From: Polyangium mundeleinium
Lineage (GTDB): Bacteria; Myxococcota_A; Polyangia; Polyangiales; Polyangiaceae
Direction: 5' to 3'
Length of the DNA: 64,000 nt
Assembly: GCF_028369105.1 (NCBI RefSeq)
Contig: NZ_JAQNDO010000001.1
Location: 11,812,501-11,876,500 of the forward strand
Position 1 is the stretch's first letter. Each line of letters opens with the position of its first letter. Shown here one piece after another: positions 9,867-19,031 of the stretch. Made by a program: the position numbers and the translations under genes. The notes beneath the pieces were generated by a model. The model was not told the DNA's origin, ran no database searches, and saw only the letters and a list, made by a program, of their open reading frames with translations.

Positions 9867-10679
9867 TCACTCGCTGCGGCGGCGGATTGCGGGGATGTAG
9901 CGGGCCTCGATCGGCCCCTCGGCGCCCGCCGCTTCGAGCGCTTCGATGTCGGCGTGCACGCGCGACACCTCGGCGACGAGGGCCTTCATGTCGAAGCCCG
10001 ACGTGCCTTCGGGTGCTTCGCGGAGCTGGTCGAGGGCGAGCTCCAGGAGCTGGGCTGCGCCGCTCGGGCTCTTGGCGCGATGCAGCTTGTGCATGGCCGT
10101 GGCCACGAGGATGAGGCCCTTCACGAGCTCACGCGCCGGGTCGGCTTCTGGCCGCGTGCGACGGAAGTCCTCCCACAGCTCGTGCGCGTCGTAGAACCTC
10201 TCCGCGGCGTATGCGTCGAGGGCGTTCTGGAACAACGTCTCCGGGTCTTTCGACGGCGGCGACACACGCGGCTCGAGCACGGGCCCTGCGCCCACGCTCT
10301 TCAGCGGCGGAATGAACGCGTCTTCCAGGTTCTTCTGCGCGAGCGAGAGCAGGCGCTTGATCTCGGCGAGGCACGTGCGCGTCGCGTCGCGGAACGTCGC
10401 GAGGTCGATGCCTCCGTGCACGTCGGGCAGCGCGTCGAGCTTGATCAACGCGCGTTCGAGCAGGTGTACCGATCCGCGGAGCTCTGCGTTGTGACGAACC
10501 TTGTGCATGGCGTTCGTCACTTGAATGATCGCCTGCAAAAACCGGCGATTCGTCTCGTTTTGCTCGTCCTGGTAGACCTGCGTCCAGATGTCGTAGGCGT
10601 CGAAATGGCAACCGGCGTGGTACGCCTCGAGGCCTCGATTGAAAGCAGCTTCACGATCTTCGTTCGCGTCGTCGGCCAT
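9867..10679 (-). CDS. tandem DUF309 domain protein
   Basis: A 270-residue soluble protein containing two copies of the DUF309 fold, a short helical domain of unknown function. The first copy carries FNRGLEAYHAGCHFDAYDIW near residue 12. The second carries FQNALDAYAAERFYDAHELW near residue 145; the latter matches the family HxxWE-type signature better. Each copy is followed by a helix ending in ATAMHK or TNAMHK. A Pro-rich linker joins the copies. The ATG at 10679 (MADDANEDREAAF) was chosen over an upstream start that adds low-complexity sequence. It is convergent with uvrB, 30 bases away. Confidence 0.8.
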   Translation of the reverse strand: MADDANEDREAAFNRGLEAYHAGCHFDAYDIWTQVYQDEQNETNRRFLQAIIQVTNAMHKVRHNAELRGSVHLLERALIKLDALPDVHGGIDLATFRDATRTCLAEIKRLLSLAQKNLEDAFIPPLKSVGAGPVLEPRVSPPSKDPETLFQNALDAYAAERFYDAHELWEDFRRTRPEADPARELVKGLILVATAMHKLHRAKSPSGAAQLLELALDQLREAPEGTSGFDMKALVAEVSRVHADIEALEAAGAEGPIEARYIPAIRRRSE

Positions 10680-10844
10680 GGCGGCGTGGGAGACGATACA
10701 CGACCAGGTAGGGGTTTGAAAGGGCGGGTGCATGCTTCTCGCAGATCCTCTCGTCGACCGGACGGGCTCGTGCCCACGTGCATGCGCCAACCGAGCGACA
10801 CCTCGGGTCTGTCCGAGTACATGTAGAGCGCCTATCCGATCCAT

Positions 10845-10859
10845 CTCACATTCTGTGAG
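10845..10859. promoter_or_regulatory. inverted repeat in a divergent intergenic region
   Basis: The 329-base gap 10680-11008 separates the divergent DUF309 gene and the MopE/SBBP lipoprotein gene and holds no gene I can support. Within it CTCACA-TTC-TGTGAG is a perfect 6-base dyad with a 3-base spacer, 150 bases upstream of the lipoprotein start. It could be an operator. No clear sigma-70 hexamers stand out. Confidence 0.3.
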
Positions 10860-11008
10860 TCACGAAACCGACGCTGCGGACCATCGAGCGGCGCCCTCGC
10901 TTTTTACCGCTCGCCTCTCGCCTGTGTCCCGCATCGTGGATCCATCCGCCGCGCGACGCTCTCTTGGGCGGCTCCGGATCGGACAACAACATTCTTCGGG
11001 AGACTTTC

Positions 11009-13234
11009 ATGATCGGAACGACACGAACGAGCCTGGTCCTCCTCCTTTCGGCTGCGGCGCTCGCCGGCACCGCCGGCTGTAGCGACGACGGGCCTCTCCC
11101 GCTCGGCACTTCGAGCTCGACCGGCAGCGGTGGAATGGGCGGGCTCGGCGGCATGGGCGGCTCCGGCGGGACCGGCATGGGCGGCTCCGGTGGGACCGGC
11201 ATGGGCGGCTCTGGTGGCGTCGGGGGCACGATGAGCGTCTGCGGCAACGGGATCGTCGAGGAGGAGGCCTGCGACGACGGCAATTCGACGCCGGGCGACG
11301 GCTGCAACGAGTGCATCGTCGAGGAAGGCTGGGAATGCGGCGCGCCGTGCACGCCCATCTGCGGCGACGGCCTGGTGAAGGGCGCCGAGTCCTGCGACGA
11401 TGGCAACAAGAACTCCGGGGACGGCTGCGGCGACACCTGCGCGACCGAGGCTGGCTACGAGTGCACCGGCGAGCCGAGCGCCTGCTGCGCGCCGCAGACC
11501 GAGATTTGCGACGGAATGGATAACGATTGCAATGGCGTCCCGGACGAGGGCTGCGATTGCGTCGACGGCACCACGCAGCCCTGCTACATGGGCCCGCCGG
11601 GCACGGAGAACGTCGGCATCTGCGTGGGCGGCAACCAGACGTGCGCGAACGGAACATGGGGCGCCTGCGTCGGCGAGATCGTCCCTGCGATGGAGACCTG
11701 CGACGGCCTCGACCAGGATTGCGACGGCACGCCCGACGACAGCATCGGCTGCATCTGCATGCCTGGCACCATGCTGAACTGCTACACGGGCCCGATGAAC
11801 ACCGAGAACGTCGGCCAATGCAAAGGCGGGACGCAGACCTGCGCGGCCGACGGCAAATCGTACGGCCCCTGCGTCGGCCAGATCCTCCCCGCGCCGGAGA
11901 ACTGCGCCACCCCGGTCGACGACGATTGCAATGGCGCGGCGCCGGCTTGCACCGGGGCGCACGGGGTCAGCAAGGGATTCGGCGACGCCAGTGCCCAGCA
12001 GGGCCTCGCGATCGCCGTCGATGCCATGGGCAACGTCCTCGTCGCGGGCAACTTCACCGGCACGATCGATTTCGGCGGCGGCACGCTCACGAGCGCGGCC
12101 GGCATCGACGTATTCGTCGCGAAATTCACTGCGCAGGGCAACCACGTCTGGTCCAAGGCGTACGGCGGCACCGGCGATCAGACCGCCACGGGCCTCGCCG
12201 TCGACACGCAGGGTAATGCGTTCGTCACCGGGAACTTCGCCAATACGATCACCATCGGCGCCACGACGCTCACGAGCGCGGGCGCCGACGATTTCTTCGT
12301 GGCGAAGCTCGACGCCGCGGGGAACGAGCTCTTCGCCAAGGGATTCGGCGCCACCTTCACGCAGCAGTCATCCGGCGTCGCGGTCGATAGCGCGGGCAAC
12401 GTGCTCGTCACCGGCGCATTCTCCGGCACGTTCTCCTGGGGCATGACGATGCTCACGGGCGCCGGCAACCTCGACGTCTACGTGGCGAAGATGGACAACG
12501 CGGGCAACCCGCTCTGGGCCAAGGGATTCGGCTCCGCCCAGAACCAGCAAGGCCTCGACGTCGCGACCGACGCCGCTGGTAACGTCATCATCGTCGGCGC
12601 AATGGAAAATGTCGCCGATTTCGGCGGCGGCCAATTCGTGAGCGTCGGTGGCGAGGACGTCTTCGTCGCGAAATTCGGCCCCACGGGCAATCACCTCTTC
12701 AGCCAGCGCTTCGGCGACGCCTCGGATCAGCGCGCCCTCGCGGTCGCCGCGGATCCCAGCGGCAACATGCTCGTCACGGGCCAGTATGCGGGCACGATCG
12801 ACCTCGGCGGCGGCGTGTACACGAGTGTCGGCGCCGACGACGGGTTTGTCGTGAAGTTCGATCCGAATGGCGCGCACGCCTGGAGCAAGAGCTTCGGCGC
12901 CGTGAGCCCGCAGCGCGGCAAGGACATCACGACCGATGCCTTCGGCAATGTCCTCCTCACGGGCGAATTCTACGGCGTCATCGGCTTCGGCGGCGCCACG
13001 ATCCCGGCGACCGCCATGGCCGACGCATTCGTCGCCAAGCTGAGCCCCACAGGCACGCAGGTCTGGCTCCGCGGCTTCGGCAGCACGCAAAACGACCGCG
13101 GCGAGTCCGTCGCCGTCGACGCCGCCGGCGCCCCCTGGTTCACCGGCTCGTTCGTCGGAAATGTCAATTTCGGCGGCGGCGCCCTCGCGGGCGGCGCGGC
13201 CGACAACGTCTACCTCCTCGGCCTCGCGCCGTGA
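11009..13234 (+). CDS. secreted lipoprotein with Myxo-Cys, MopE and SBBP repeats
   Basis: A 741-residue exported protein. ATG at 11009 follows a GGGAG ribosome site. A signal peptide ends in the lipobox-like AGTAGC, then a Gly/Met/Ser-rich linker. Two DUF4215 (Myxococcus cysteine-rich) repeats follow, recognised by CDDGNSTPGDGC and CDDGNKNSGDGC. Two MopE-type motifs come next (CDGMDNDCNGVPDEGC and CDGLDQDCDGTPDDSIGC), with a third partial copy. The C-terminal 420 residues are about nine beta-propeller-like SBBP repeats of about 50 residues, each with DxxGNVLVTG, GTIDFGGG and DVFVAKF-type segments. MopE motifs are associated with copper binding in methanotrophs. The protein is probably anchored at the cell surface; its ligand is unknown. 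Confidence 0.92.
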   Translation: MIGTTRTSLVLLLSAAALAGTAGCSDDGPLPLGTSSSTGSGGMGGLGGMGGSGGTGMGGSGGTGMGGSGGVGGTMSVCGNGIVEEEACDDGNSTPGDGCNECIVEEGWECGAPCTPICGDGLVKGAESCDDGNKNSGDGCGDTCATEAGYECTGEPSACCAPQTEICDGMDNDCNGVPDEGCDCVDGTTQPCYMGPPGTENVGICVGGNQTCANGTWGACVGEIVPAMETCDGLDQDCDGTPDDSIGCICMPGTMLNCYTGPMNTENVGQCKGGTQTCAADGKSYGPCVGQILPAPENCATPVDDDCNGAAPACTGAHGVSKGFGDASAQQGLAIAVDAMGNVLVAGNFTGTIDFGGGTLTSAAGIDVFVAKFTAQGNHVWSKAYGGTGDQTATGLAVDTQGNAFVTGNFANTITIGATTLTSAGADDFFVAKLDAAGNELFAKGFGATFTQQSSGVAVDSAGNVLVTGAFSGTFSWGMTMLTGAGNLDVYVAKMDNAGNPLWAKGFGSAQNQQGLDVATDAAGNVIIVGAMENVADFGGGQFVSVGGEDVFVAKFGPTGNHLFSQRFGDASDQRALAVAADPSGNMLVTGQYAGTIDLGGGVYTSVGADDGFVVKFDPNGAHAWSKSFGAVSPQRGKDITTDAFGNVLLTGEFYGVIGFGGATIPATAMADAFVAKLSPTGTQVWLRGFGSTQNDRGESVAVDAAGAPWFTGSFVGNVNFGGGALAGGAADNVYLLGLAP

Positions 13235-13355
13235 CGCGCGCCGACCCGACCCGCGCGTGATCCGGCCGCGGGGGCGAGCGAAATGACGCGCTCGCCCTCG
13301 CGGCGCCTTCGCGATGTGTGTGGACCTTCGGGCCTTTCGGGGCTACACCTCCCAC

Positions 13356-14018
13356 GTGGCGAAGGATCAAGGGAAACGCGGGGGCCGGGGTCGCAAAAAG
13401 GGCAAGGAGGCCCCCGCGAAGGGCGCGTGGGGCAGCCTCGCCGCGGCGGGAGGCGCCGTCGTGGTGCTCGGCGTCCTGCTCTACGGCTCCTTCAAGTCGG
13501 AAGATCCGACGGCCGCCGTGAGCCCCGAGCCGGTCCCCGCCGTCACGACCACGCCTCCCGCCGTCACGACCGCGCCTGCGCCCGCGCCCGGACCGCAGCC
13601 CGGAAAATCGGCGAATGGTGAGAACTGGAACGACGCGCAAATCGCCTGGCAGAGCTACGAGGCCGGCATGGCCCGCGCGAAGGCCGAGAACAAGCCGGTT
13701 TGTCTCGTCTTCTACACCGCCTGGTGCCCCCATTGCCGCAATTACGCGAACGTCTTCCAGGATCCGCGCATCGTGGCGCGCGCCAAGGATTTCGTGATGA
13801 TTCGCGTGAACCCCGACGACGAATCCGCGATTGGCGAGCGATACGCCCCCGACGGCTCGTACGTCCCGCGCACGTTCTTCCTCGCCCCGGACGGCGTGCT
13901 CATGGCCGATGTGCACGCGCCGCGGCCCAAGTTCCAGCATTTCTACGACGAAAGCAACCCGGCGTCGCTGCTCGGCGGCATGGACGCCGCCTTGCGCAAG
14001 TTCGCGCGGCCGATGTGA
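13356..14018 (+). CDS. membrane-anchored thioredoxin-fold protein
   Basis: About 220 residues: a short basic Gly/Arg/Lys N-terminus, one membrane segment (AAAGGAVVVLGVLLYGSF), a Pro/Thr/Ala-rich periplasmic linker, then a thioredoxin domain with the redox motif WCPHC. The domain ends with YVPRTFFLAPDG, which carries the cis-Pro-like segment, and a GGMDAALRKF helix. The topology puts the active site outside the inner membrane, suggesting disulfide reduction or isomerisation of exported proteins, such as the Cys-rich lipoproteins here. GTG at 13356 is preferred, though an ATG at 13314 is in frame. It is convergent with the Tol-Pal operon, seven bases from its end. Confidence 0.85.
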   Translation: MAKDQGKRGGRGRKKGKEAPAKGAWGSLAAAGGAVVVLGVLLYGSFKSEDPTAAVSPEPVPAVTTTPPAVTTAPAPAPGPQPGKSANGENWNDAQIAWQSYEAGMARAKAENKPVCLVFYTAWCPHCRNYANVFQDPRIVARAKDFVMIRVNPDDESAIGERYAPDGSYVPRTFFLAPDGVLMADVHAPRPKFQHFYDESNPASLLGGMDAALRKFARPM

Positions 14019-14025
14019 ATCTCGC

Positions 14026-14922
14026 CTATTCCTCCGGATCCAGATCCGGACGGCGCTCCCCCATTCCGATCCCCCACCCCATCGAGTACCGCGCGTTGAT
14101 CTCGCAGCGCGGATTGAACCGCAGGCTGCCTTTTTCGTCCCGCCAGCGGAACGCATCCAGCCCGAAGGGCCCGAAATAACCTGCGGCCACGAGCGCCGCG
14201 CCCGCTTGCTCCATCCCCTGCGCGAAGGCTTCCGTCTCTTCCCGGCCGATCTCCCCGGGCTTCGCGGGCCGCGTCGAGAGCCACGTCCCATCCGGCGCCG
14301 TCTCCTGCCACGTCGGCTCGCCGAACGAGAGCCGCCCCTCGCGCGACACGAACCCGTGCCACCCGAAATCGGCCACGCGCTCGACCCACGGCTCGACCAC
14401 GAGCGCGCCGAACGAGCGCAATGACGCTTCGATCCAGGACCGCGCCGCGCCGTGCACCTCGTCCTCCCGCGCCCGCCGCCGCCCGCGCCCCGCGAATCCA
14501 TGCGGCCTGCGCAAAAGCCAATTTCCCCCCGGCGACGGCGCCGCGAGCGCCTCGCGCACCTCGTCGAGCGTCGTCACAGCCCGCTGCCCTGGCAGCGTCG
14601 CCCCGAGCCCGAGCGAGAATCGCCGATCGTTCACCCGACGCAGCACCTCGTAGGACGGCGCCGCGGGCACGCGCGCCCCTGCCTGCGCGAGCGCTGCGAG
14701 CGCCCGCGGCGTCGGCAACCACGCCTTGCCCACGGCCCCTTCGGCGCGCCGCGCCTCGTCAGACCCACCCCAAAGCAATATATCGGTCGGACGCACCAAT
14801 GCACCAAGCCGCCCCACGAGCTCCGGCAGCCGCGCCCGCGCCTCCGCCCCGAGCGTCCGGCGCGCGTCCTCCAGCTCCACCTCCGCGCCGAGGTTCAGGA
14901 GCCACGCGATTCGGGCGCCCAT
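14026..14922 (-). CDS. ATP-grasp-like protein at the end of the Tol-Pal operon
   Basis: A 298-residue soluble protein resembling ATP-grasp enzymes, which join a carboxylate to an amine or thiol through an acyl phosphate. Supporting features are the Arg/Gly-rich loop near residue 145 (LLRRPHGFAGRGRRR), the VVEPWVE strand, and a C-terminal RFNPRCEINARYSMGW segment whose E-x-N-x-R pattern is the usual metal-binding signature. It overlaps the end of the DUF455 gene by 28 bases, so the two are probably translated together. The substrate is unknown. The ATG at 14922 was chosen because upstream sequence in this frame is antisense shadow of DUF455. Confidence 0.65.
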   Translation of the reverse strand: MGARIAWLLNLGAEVELEDARRTLGAEARARLPELVGRLGALVRPTDILLWGGSDEARRAEGAVGKAWLPTPRALAALAQAGARVPAAPSYEVLRRVNDRRFSLGLGATLPGQRAVTTLDEVREALAAPSPGGNWLLRRPHGFAGRGRRRAREDEVHGAARSWIEASLRSFGALVVEPWVERVADFGWHGFVSREGRLSFGEPTWQETAPDGTWLSTRPAKPGEIGREETEAFAQGMEQAGAALVAAGYFGPFGLDAFRWRDEKGSLRFNPRCEINARYSMGWGIGMGERRPDLDPEE

Positions 14923-15707
14923 TTGTCGAGTTCCTGCAGAAAACCCTCCGAAAATCCTGCCCGGATCCGATCCTCGCGATTCAGCGGCGAACCCCGCATC
15001 ACCATCGGCGAAAGAGGCTCCGGCAGATGCGCGCGCCACGCCTCGAAATCGAGCCCCTCCGTGAAACGCTGGAACCACCGCACACCGAAGCGCACGTGCG
15101 GCACCTCCTCGGCGCAGACGATCTCCTGGATACGCGCCCCCTCCTCGTCCCCGATCGCTCGAAATCGCCCTGCGAACCGCGCCGTATGGTCGAGGTTCCC
15201 CCCTTCGAGCCCCATCCCCATCACGGCCGCGAAATGCGCTGGCGACTTCGACCGCGGCACCCGCTCCCAGAACCAATCCCGCACCGGAAACTCCCCGAAT
15301 GCGTGGCCGAGCCCCTCCATGTACTGCGCGTACATCGCCATGTGACGGATCTCGTCCCCGGCAATACGCAAAAGCCCCACCTTGAACGCTCTCGGCGCCT
15401 CGGGAAACGCGAGCAGCGCCCAGGCCATCAGCTCGGCGGCCTGCAATTCGTGATGCAGGAACGTGTGCACGAGCTGCGCCCGCCGCGCCGGATCCCGGAT
15501 CGCATCCGGCCCCGGCGACTTGTGCGCGCGTTTCGCAATCTGAAGCGAGCCCGGCCTCCCGGGCCGCTCGATACGACGTACGGGCGCGGCTTCTTCCCAT
15601 CCCGCGGGCACGGGCGGCGGGGCGAGCTTGTGCCCGAGCACATCGCTCGTCACGTAATCATACGCCCAGCGCTCTGCCGTCCCTTCCGGCGGGATCGGGA
15701 TATCCAT
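14895..15707 (-). CDS. DUF455 family ferritin-like protein
   Basis: A 270-residue protein of the DUF455 family, ferritin-like four-helix bundles with a likely di-metal site. Probable metal ligands are in HHELQAAELMAWAL, GDEIRHMAMY and CAEEVPHVRFG, the repeated ExxH pattern of ferritin-like oxygenases. The ATG at 15707 (MDIPIPPEGTAERW) is 14 bases past the tolB stop. Longer starts run into tolB. It lies between tolB and the ATP-grasp-like gene, overlapping the latter. Other ferritin-like enzymes of similar shape hydroxylate tRNA or small molecules, but no substrate is known for this one. Confidence 0.85.
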   Translation of the reverse strand: MDIPIPPEGTAERWAYDYVTSDVLGHKLAPPPVPAGWEEAAPVRRIERPGRPGSLQIAKRAHKSPGPDAIRDPARRAQLVHTFLHHELQAAELMAWALLAFPEAPRAFKVGLLRIAGDEIRHMAMYAQYMEGLGHAFGEFPVRDWFWERVPRSKSPAHFAAVMGMGLEGGNLDHTARFAGRFRAIGDEEGARIQEIVCAEEVPHVRFGVRWFQRFTEGLDFEAWRAHLPEPLSPMVMRGSPLNREDRIRAGFSEGFLQELDKWAPESRGS

Positions 15708-15721
15708 CACGACCGTGCTCG

Positions 15722-17062
15722 TCAGTTGTTCTTCATCTCCACGCCACGCCCGGGCGGGAGCGGATCCCATCGTAACGAATCTCCGACGAGTGTCGAGATC
15801 CGTTTCGGCCGCCCGCCGTCGAGCCGCATCACGTAGAGCCCTGGCCCCTCGCCCGACGTCCGCGTCGAGAAAAAGGCCACGAGCCTCCCGTCGGGGCTGC
15901 ACGCCGGATACCCATTGCGCCCTTGCCCCTGCGTCAGCCGCACCATCCCTCGCCCGCGTTCGTCCGTCGACACGAGGTCCGTATCTTTGCCGACACCCAC
16001 CGCGAAGACCGCCCGCACCCCGTCGGGGTGATTGCAGAACGTCGGCGCCGACGCGAAGAGCCCATCCGGCGAGATGGGTTTGTCCTCCACATAGATTCGT
16101 TGCCCGAAGCGTCCCTCGCCGGAATACGCGAGCTTGCCGCTCGGCGTGAACGTCGGCCGGAGCGCCATCCCCACCTCGCTCGCCGGCGCAAGGCTCGCGA
16201 AATCCGGGCCCACGAACATCTTGATCGTGCCCCCATCAGCGATCGACACCGCGACGCGCGACCTGTCCCGCGAAAACGCGAGCCCGTACACCGAACCCTT
16301 CATGGGCAGATCCACCGCCTGCCCGCTCGCCGTCCGGATCCGGTATTCTCCGTTCTGCGCGCTCGCGGCCCAATAAAGCGCGTCCCCTTTTCCAAACGCC
16401 GGTGCGACCGCGATCTCCTCCGTCGGCGAGACCGGCTTCGGATCATGCCCATCCGCGTCGACCGTGAACACGCGCCTGAGTTTGCCCACCCCCGCGACGA
16501 ACGTCATCCGGCTGGCGAACCCGCCATTTTGGCCCGTCAGCGCCCCGATCACGAGATCCGAGATCCGGTGCGCCTCCTCGCGCAAATCCGAAGCCGGGAT
16601 CAAAAACCGTTTGTCAAAGACGGCCGCGGCCCCGTTGCGCACGAAATACACCCGGGCGCGGAGCTCCACCTTGTCTTGCCCCGGCACGGGCCGCGCGCGC
16701 GCCTCCACGAGCGCCTCGACCTTCTTTTTCGCCCAGATCGACACGTCGAGCGTCTCCGCGCCCCACGCCTCCTCCGGCGAATCGTCGTCCGAGAGCACTT
16801 CGAATTCGCCCGAAAGCTCGAGATCACGCCGCGCCACGCTCCGCATGATCACGTCCTCCTCGTCCCAGCTCGACGAGGGCAGGACCGCGATCCGCGGCAA
16901 GGGCCGCGTCGCCCCGGCGACGACCACGATATTGCCGAGCAGATCCTCAGGCGATGGCGGCGCGTCCGCGGGCGCGGGCTCCTCCGCGCGCGCGCCCGGC
17001 ATCATGCCGACCGCGAAGGACGAGAGGACGGTGAGGGCGAGCAGGTTCTTCTTCAATCGCAT
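15722..17062 (-). CDS. tolB: Tol-Pal system protein TolB
   Basis: A 446-residue periplasmic protein of the Tol-Pal complex, which links the inner membrane, peptidoglycan and outer membrane during division. A Sec signal peptide (KKNLLALTVLSSFAVG, cleavage near ARA) precedes the TolB N-terminal domain, which contains RIAVLPSS and RRDLELSGEFEVLS. A beta-propeller follows, with TVDADGHDPKPVSPTEE, AFSRDRSRVAVS and CSPDGRLVAFFSTR blades. It overlaps tolA upstream by 10 bases and is followed 14 bases later by DUF455. It is more divergent than proteobacterial TolB, but the context makes the call firm. Confidence 0.88.
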   Translation of the reverse strand: MRLKKNLLALTVLSSFAVGMMPGARAEEPAPADAPPSPEDLLGNIVVVAGATRPLPRIAVLPSSSWDEEDVIMRSVARRDLELSGEFEVLSDDDSPEEAWGAETLDVSIWAKKKVEALVEARARPVPGQDKVELRARVYFVRNGAAAVFDKRFLIPASDLREEAHRISDLVIGALTGQNGGFASRMTFVAGVGKLRRVFTVDADGHDPKPVSPTEEIAVAPAFGKGDALYWAASAQNGEYRIRTASGQAVDLPMKGSVYGLAFSRDRSRVAVSIADGGTIKMFVGPDFASLAPASEVGMALRPTFTPSGKLAYSGEGRFGQRIYVEDKPISPDGLFASAPTFCNHPDGVRAVFAVGVGKDTDLVSTDERGRGMVRLTQGQGRNGYPACSPDGRLVAFFSTRTSGEGPGLYVMRLDGGRPKRISTLVGDSLRWDPLPPGRGVEMKNN

Positions 17063-17886
17063 CGCTCCGGCGTGCAGGTGAAGGTGAGCGAAATCTGGCT
17101 CTGGACGATGTCCGGGTAATTCTCGGGCGGCGGCGGCAATTCCTCGCCCTTGGCGCTCTCCAGCGCGGCGCGCGCCGCGGCATCAAACGCAGCCTGGCCG
17201 CTTGAAACGATCGCGAAGCTTCCGACCGATCGCCCACCCGAGAGCGTCACCGTCGCGGCCACGCGGAACTTGGTAATCTCCTCGGGCGACAACCCCGATC
17301 CCGAGACGCGGAACCTTCGGCTGAACCAGCCCCGGATCTTCTCCCGGTAAATATCCACCGCGCGCGCCTTCAGCGGGTCCATCTCCGTCCCGCCCTTCAC
17401 GCCGTCCTCGTGGCCTTTTTCATCCACGTTCGGCGGGGGCTCGGCTTTCGCAGGCTCCTCGATCGGCGTCTCGACCACCTTCGCGACTTCGGCCTCGGGC
17501 GGCGGCACCGGCGTCTTCGCCTCGGCCACCTCGATTTCCTTCGGCGGAATGGCCTCCTCGGTCTTCTCCGCCTTCGTCGAGACGAACGCTTTTTCCTCCA
17601 CGCGACGCTTCGCGCGAGGCTTCAGCCATCGATCCGGCAGCTTCGCCGGATCCCGTTTTCCGCCAAGCTTCAAGGCCGGCGCCGCATCGAGATCGAGCAC
17701 GGGCACCACCTTCACGGGCACGCTCGGCCCCTTGTCGATCTCCGGCGCCAACGCCGGCCTATCGAGGTCCGCCGCGCGCAGCAGCAAAAGCGCCCCGCCC
17801 TGCAGCCCCACCGCGCAAATCACGGCAAACGCGATCTCGTGGACCCGAAAATCGCTCTTCGTGGACGGCGCCGCGTCCGTGCTCAC
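17053..17886 (-). CDS. tolA: TolA/TonB-type energy transducer
   Basis: A 277-residue protein with one N-terminal membrane anchor (EIAFAVICAVGLQGGALLLL), a long Lys/Glu/Pro-rich periplasmic spacer (roughly residues 70-165), and a TonB/TolA C-terminal domain. That domain holds IYREKIRGWFSRRFRV and the strand pattern AATVTLSGGRSVGSFAIVSSG. In the complex it carries proton-motive energy from TolQR to TolB and Pal. The start is GTG, overlapping the tolR stop as GTGA. Two Cys near the C-terminus (FTCTPERCD) may form a disulfide. TonB is the alternative name, but the gene order favours TolA. Confidence 0.85.
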   Translation of the reverse strand: MSTDAAPSTKSDFRVHEIAFAVICAVGLQGGALLLLRAADLDRPALAPEIDKGPSVPVKVVPVLDLDAAPALKLGGKRDPAKLPDRWLKPRAKRRVEEKAFVSTKAEKTEEAIPPKEIEVAEAKTPVPPPEAEVAKVVETPIEEPAKAEPPPNVDEKGHEDGVKGGTEMDPLKARAVDIYREKIRGWFSRRFRVSGSGLSPEEITKFRVAATVTLSGGRSVGSFAIVSSGQAAFDAAARAALESAKGEELPPPPENYPDIVQSQISLTFTCTPERCD

Positions 17887-18323
17887 CGAACCGCCTCCCG
17901 CGCCTCGTCGGGCTCCGGCTCGACCAGCAAATTGAGCCCCAGCACGCCCGCCGAGCGCGCCGCCGCGACCACGCGCGCCACCGCGGCATACCGCGCGTCC
18001 TTATCCGCACGGATGTAGAGCTCTTTTTCTTTCTGCACCCGCGGGTTCGTCGCGAGCACGTCCTCCACGCTCGTCGTCACGTCATCCTCGCCAAAGAGGA
18101 TTTTTTCCTCCTTGGTCACCGTCACGACGAGCTTCGTGTCCTTGACGGGCGCCTCCGTCGCCTCGACCTGCGGCAATTCGACCCGCAGGCCCGACGCAAG
18201 CAGCGGCGCCGTCACCATGAACACCACGAGCAGGACCAGCATCACGTCGACGAGCGGCGTGACGTTGATATCGCCGAACCCTTTTCCCCTGCCTCGCCTC
18301 GATCCGCCGGTCGACATGCCCAT
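17883..18323 (-). CDS. tolR: TolR/ExbD biopolymer transport protein
   Basis: A 146-residue ExbD/TolR protein: a short basic N-terminus, then GDINVTPLVDVMLVLLVVFM, where the membrane-embedded Asp forms the proton path, then a periplasmic domain containing ELYIRADKDARY. This last segment is the standard TolR signature. It starts nine bases after tolQ and overlaps tolA by four bases. The ATG at 18323 and a second two codons on are both possible. Confidence 0.93.
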   Translation of the reverse strand: MGMSTGGSRRGRGKGFGDINVTPLVDVMLVLLVVFMVTAPLLASGLRVELPQVEATEAPVKDTKLVVTVTKEEKILFGEDDVTTSVEDVLATNPRVQKEKELYIRADKDARYAAVARVVAAARSAGVLGLNLLVEPEPDEAREAVR

Positions 18324-18332
18324 GGCTCCTCC

Positions 18333-19019
18333 CTACCCTTGCGCGCCCGGCTTCGGCAGCGCCGCCGGCACCTCGGAGACGAGCGCCACCCAGCCCTGGC
18401 TCGCCGCCTCGATCGCCGACAAAAGCGCGTCGATCCGCTTGTTCAGCGCGTTGTACGCCACGACCGCCGGAATGGCCGCCGCGAGCCCGATCGCCGTCGC
18501 GATCAAAGCCTCGCCGATCGCCGGCGCCACGACCGGCAAGCTTGCGCTCTTCGCCTGCCCAATGCGCAAAAACGCATCCATGATCCCGTAGACCGTGCCA
18601 AACAACCCCACGAACGGCGCGGCGGCGGCGATCGTGGAGAGCGAGGCCATGAGCGATCCGGCCCGCTGCTCCTGATCCACGAGCGCGCGTTTCGCCACGG
18701 AATCGAGCAATTTCGGGCTCCCCGCGCGTTTTCCGAGCTCGAGCACGACCACGGCGCCCGGGGCGTCGGCATACCGGCTCGCGGCGGCGAACAGCGCGTC
18801 GGCCGACAAGGCCTGCTTCGCCTCTTGTTCGAAGCGCCGCTCCGCGCGGCTCAGCCGGCCGAGCTGAAGCGCCTTCAAGAATGCGATGATCCAGACCATG
18901 ATCGCCGCGGCCACGAGCAGCCAGACCACGACGAACACGGGCCCGGACGAATGCAGGATGAGCGAGACCGGATCCAGGCGGATCGGCGCCGCGGCAGGTT
19001 CGATCGGCGTATCAAGCAT
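18333..19019 (-). CDS. tolQ: TolQ/ExbB proton channel protein
   Basis: A 228-residue MotA/TolQ/ExbB-family protein with three membrane segments: residues 28-50, then a pair around 130-150 and 165-190. The family signature is visible in [18 protein letters not shown] and [22 protein letters not shown]. With TolR it makes the proton channel that drives TolA. It starts 13 bases after pal and runs into tolR nine bases later, inside a single transcript. Confidence 0.94.
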   Translation of the reverse strand: MLDTPIEPAAAPIRLDPVSLILHSSGPVFVVVWLLVAAAIMVWIIAFLKALQLGRLSRAERRFEQEAKQALSADALFAAASRYADAPGAVVVLELGKRAGSPKLLDSVAKRALVDQEQRAGSLMASLSTIAAAAPFVGLFGTVYGIMDAFLRIGQAKSASLPVVAPAIGEALIATAIGLAAAIPAVVAYNALNKRIDALLSAIEAASQGWVALVSEVPAALPKPGAQG

Positions 19020-19031
19020 GGTGGTTCGACC

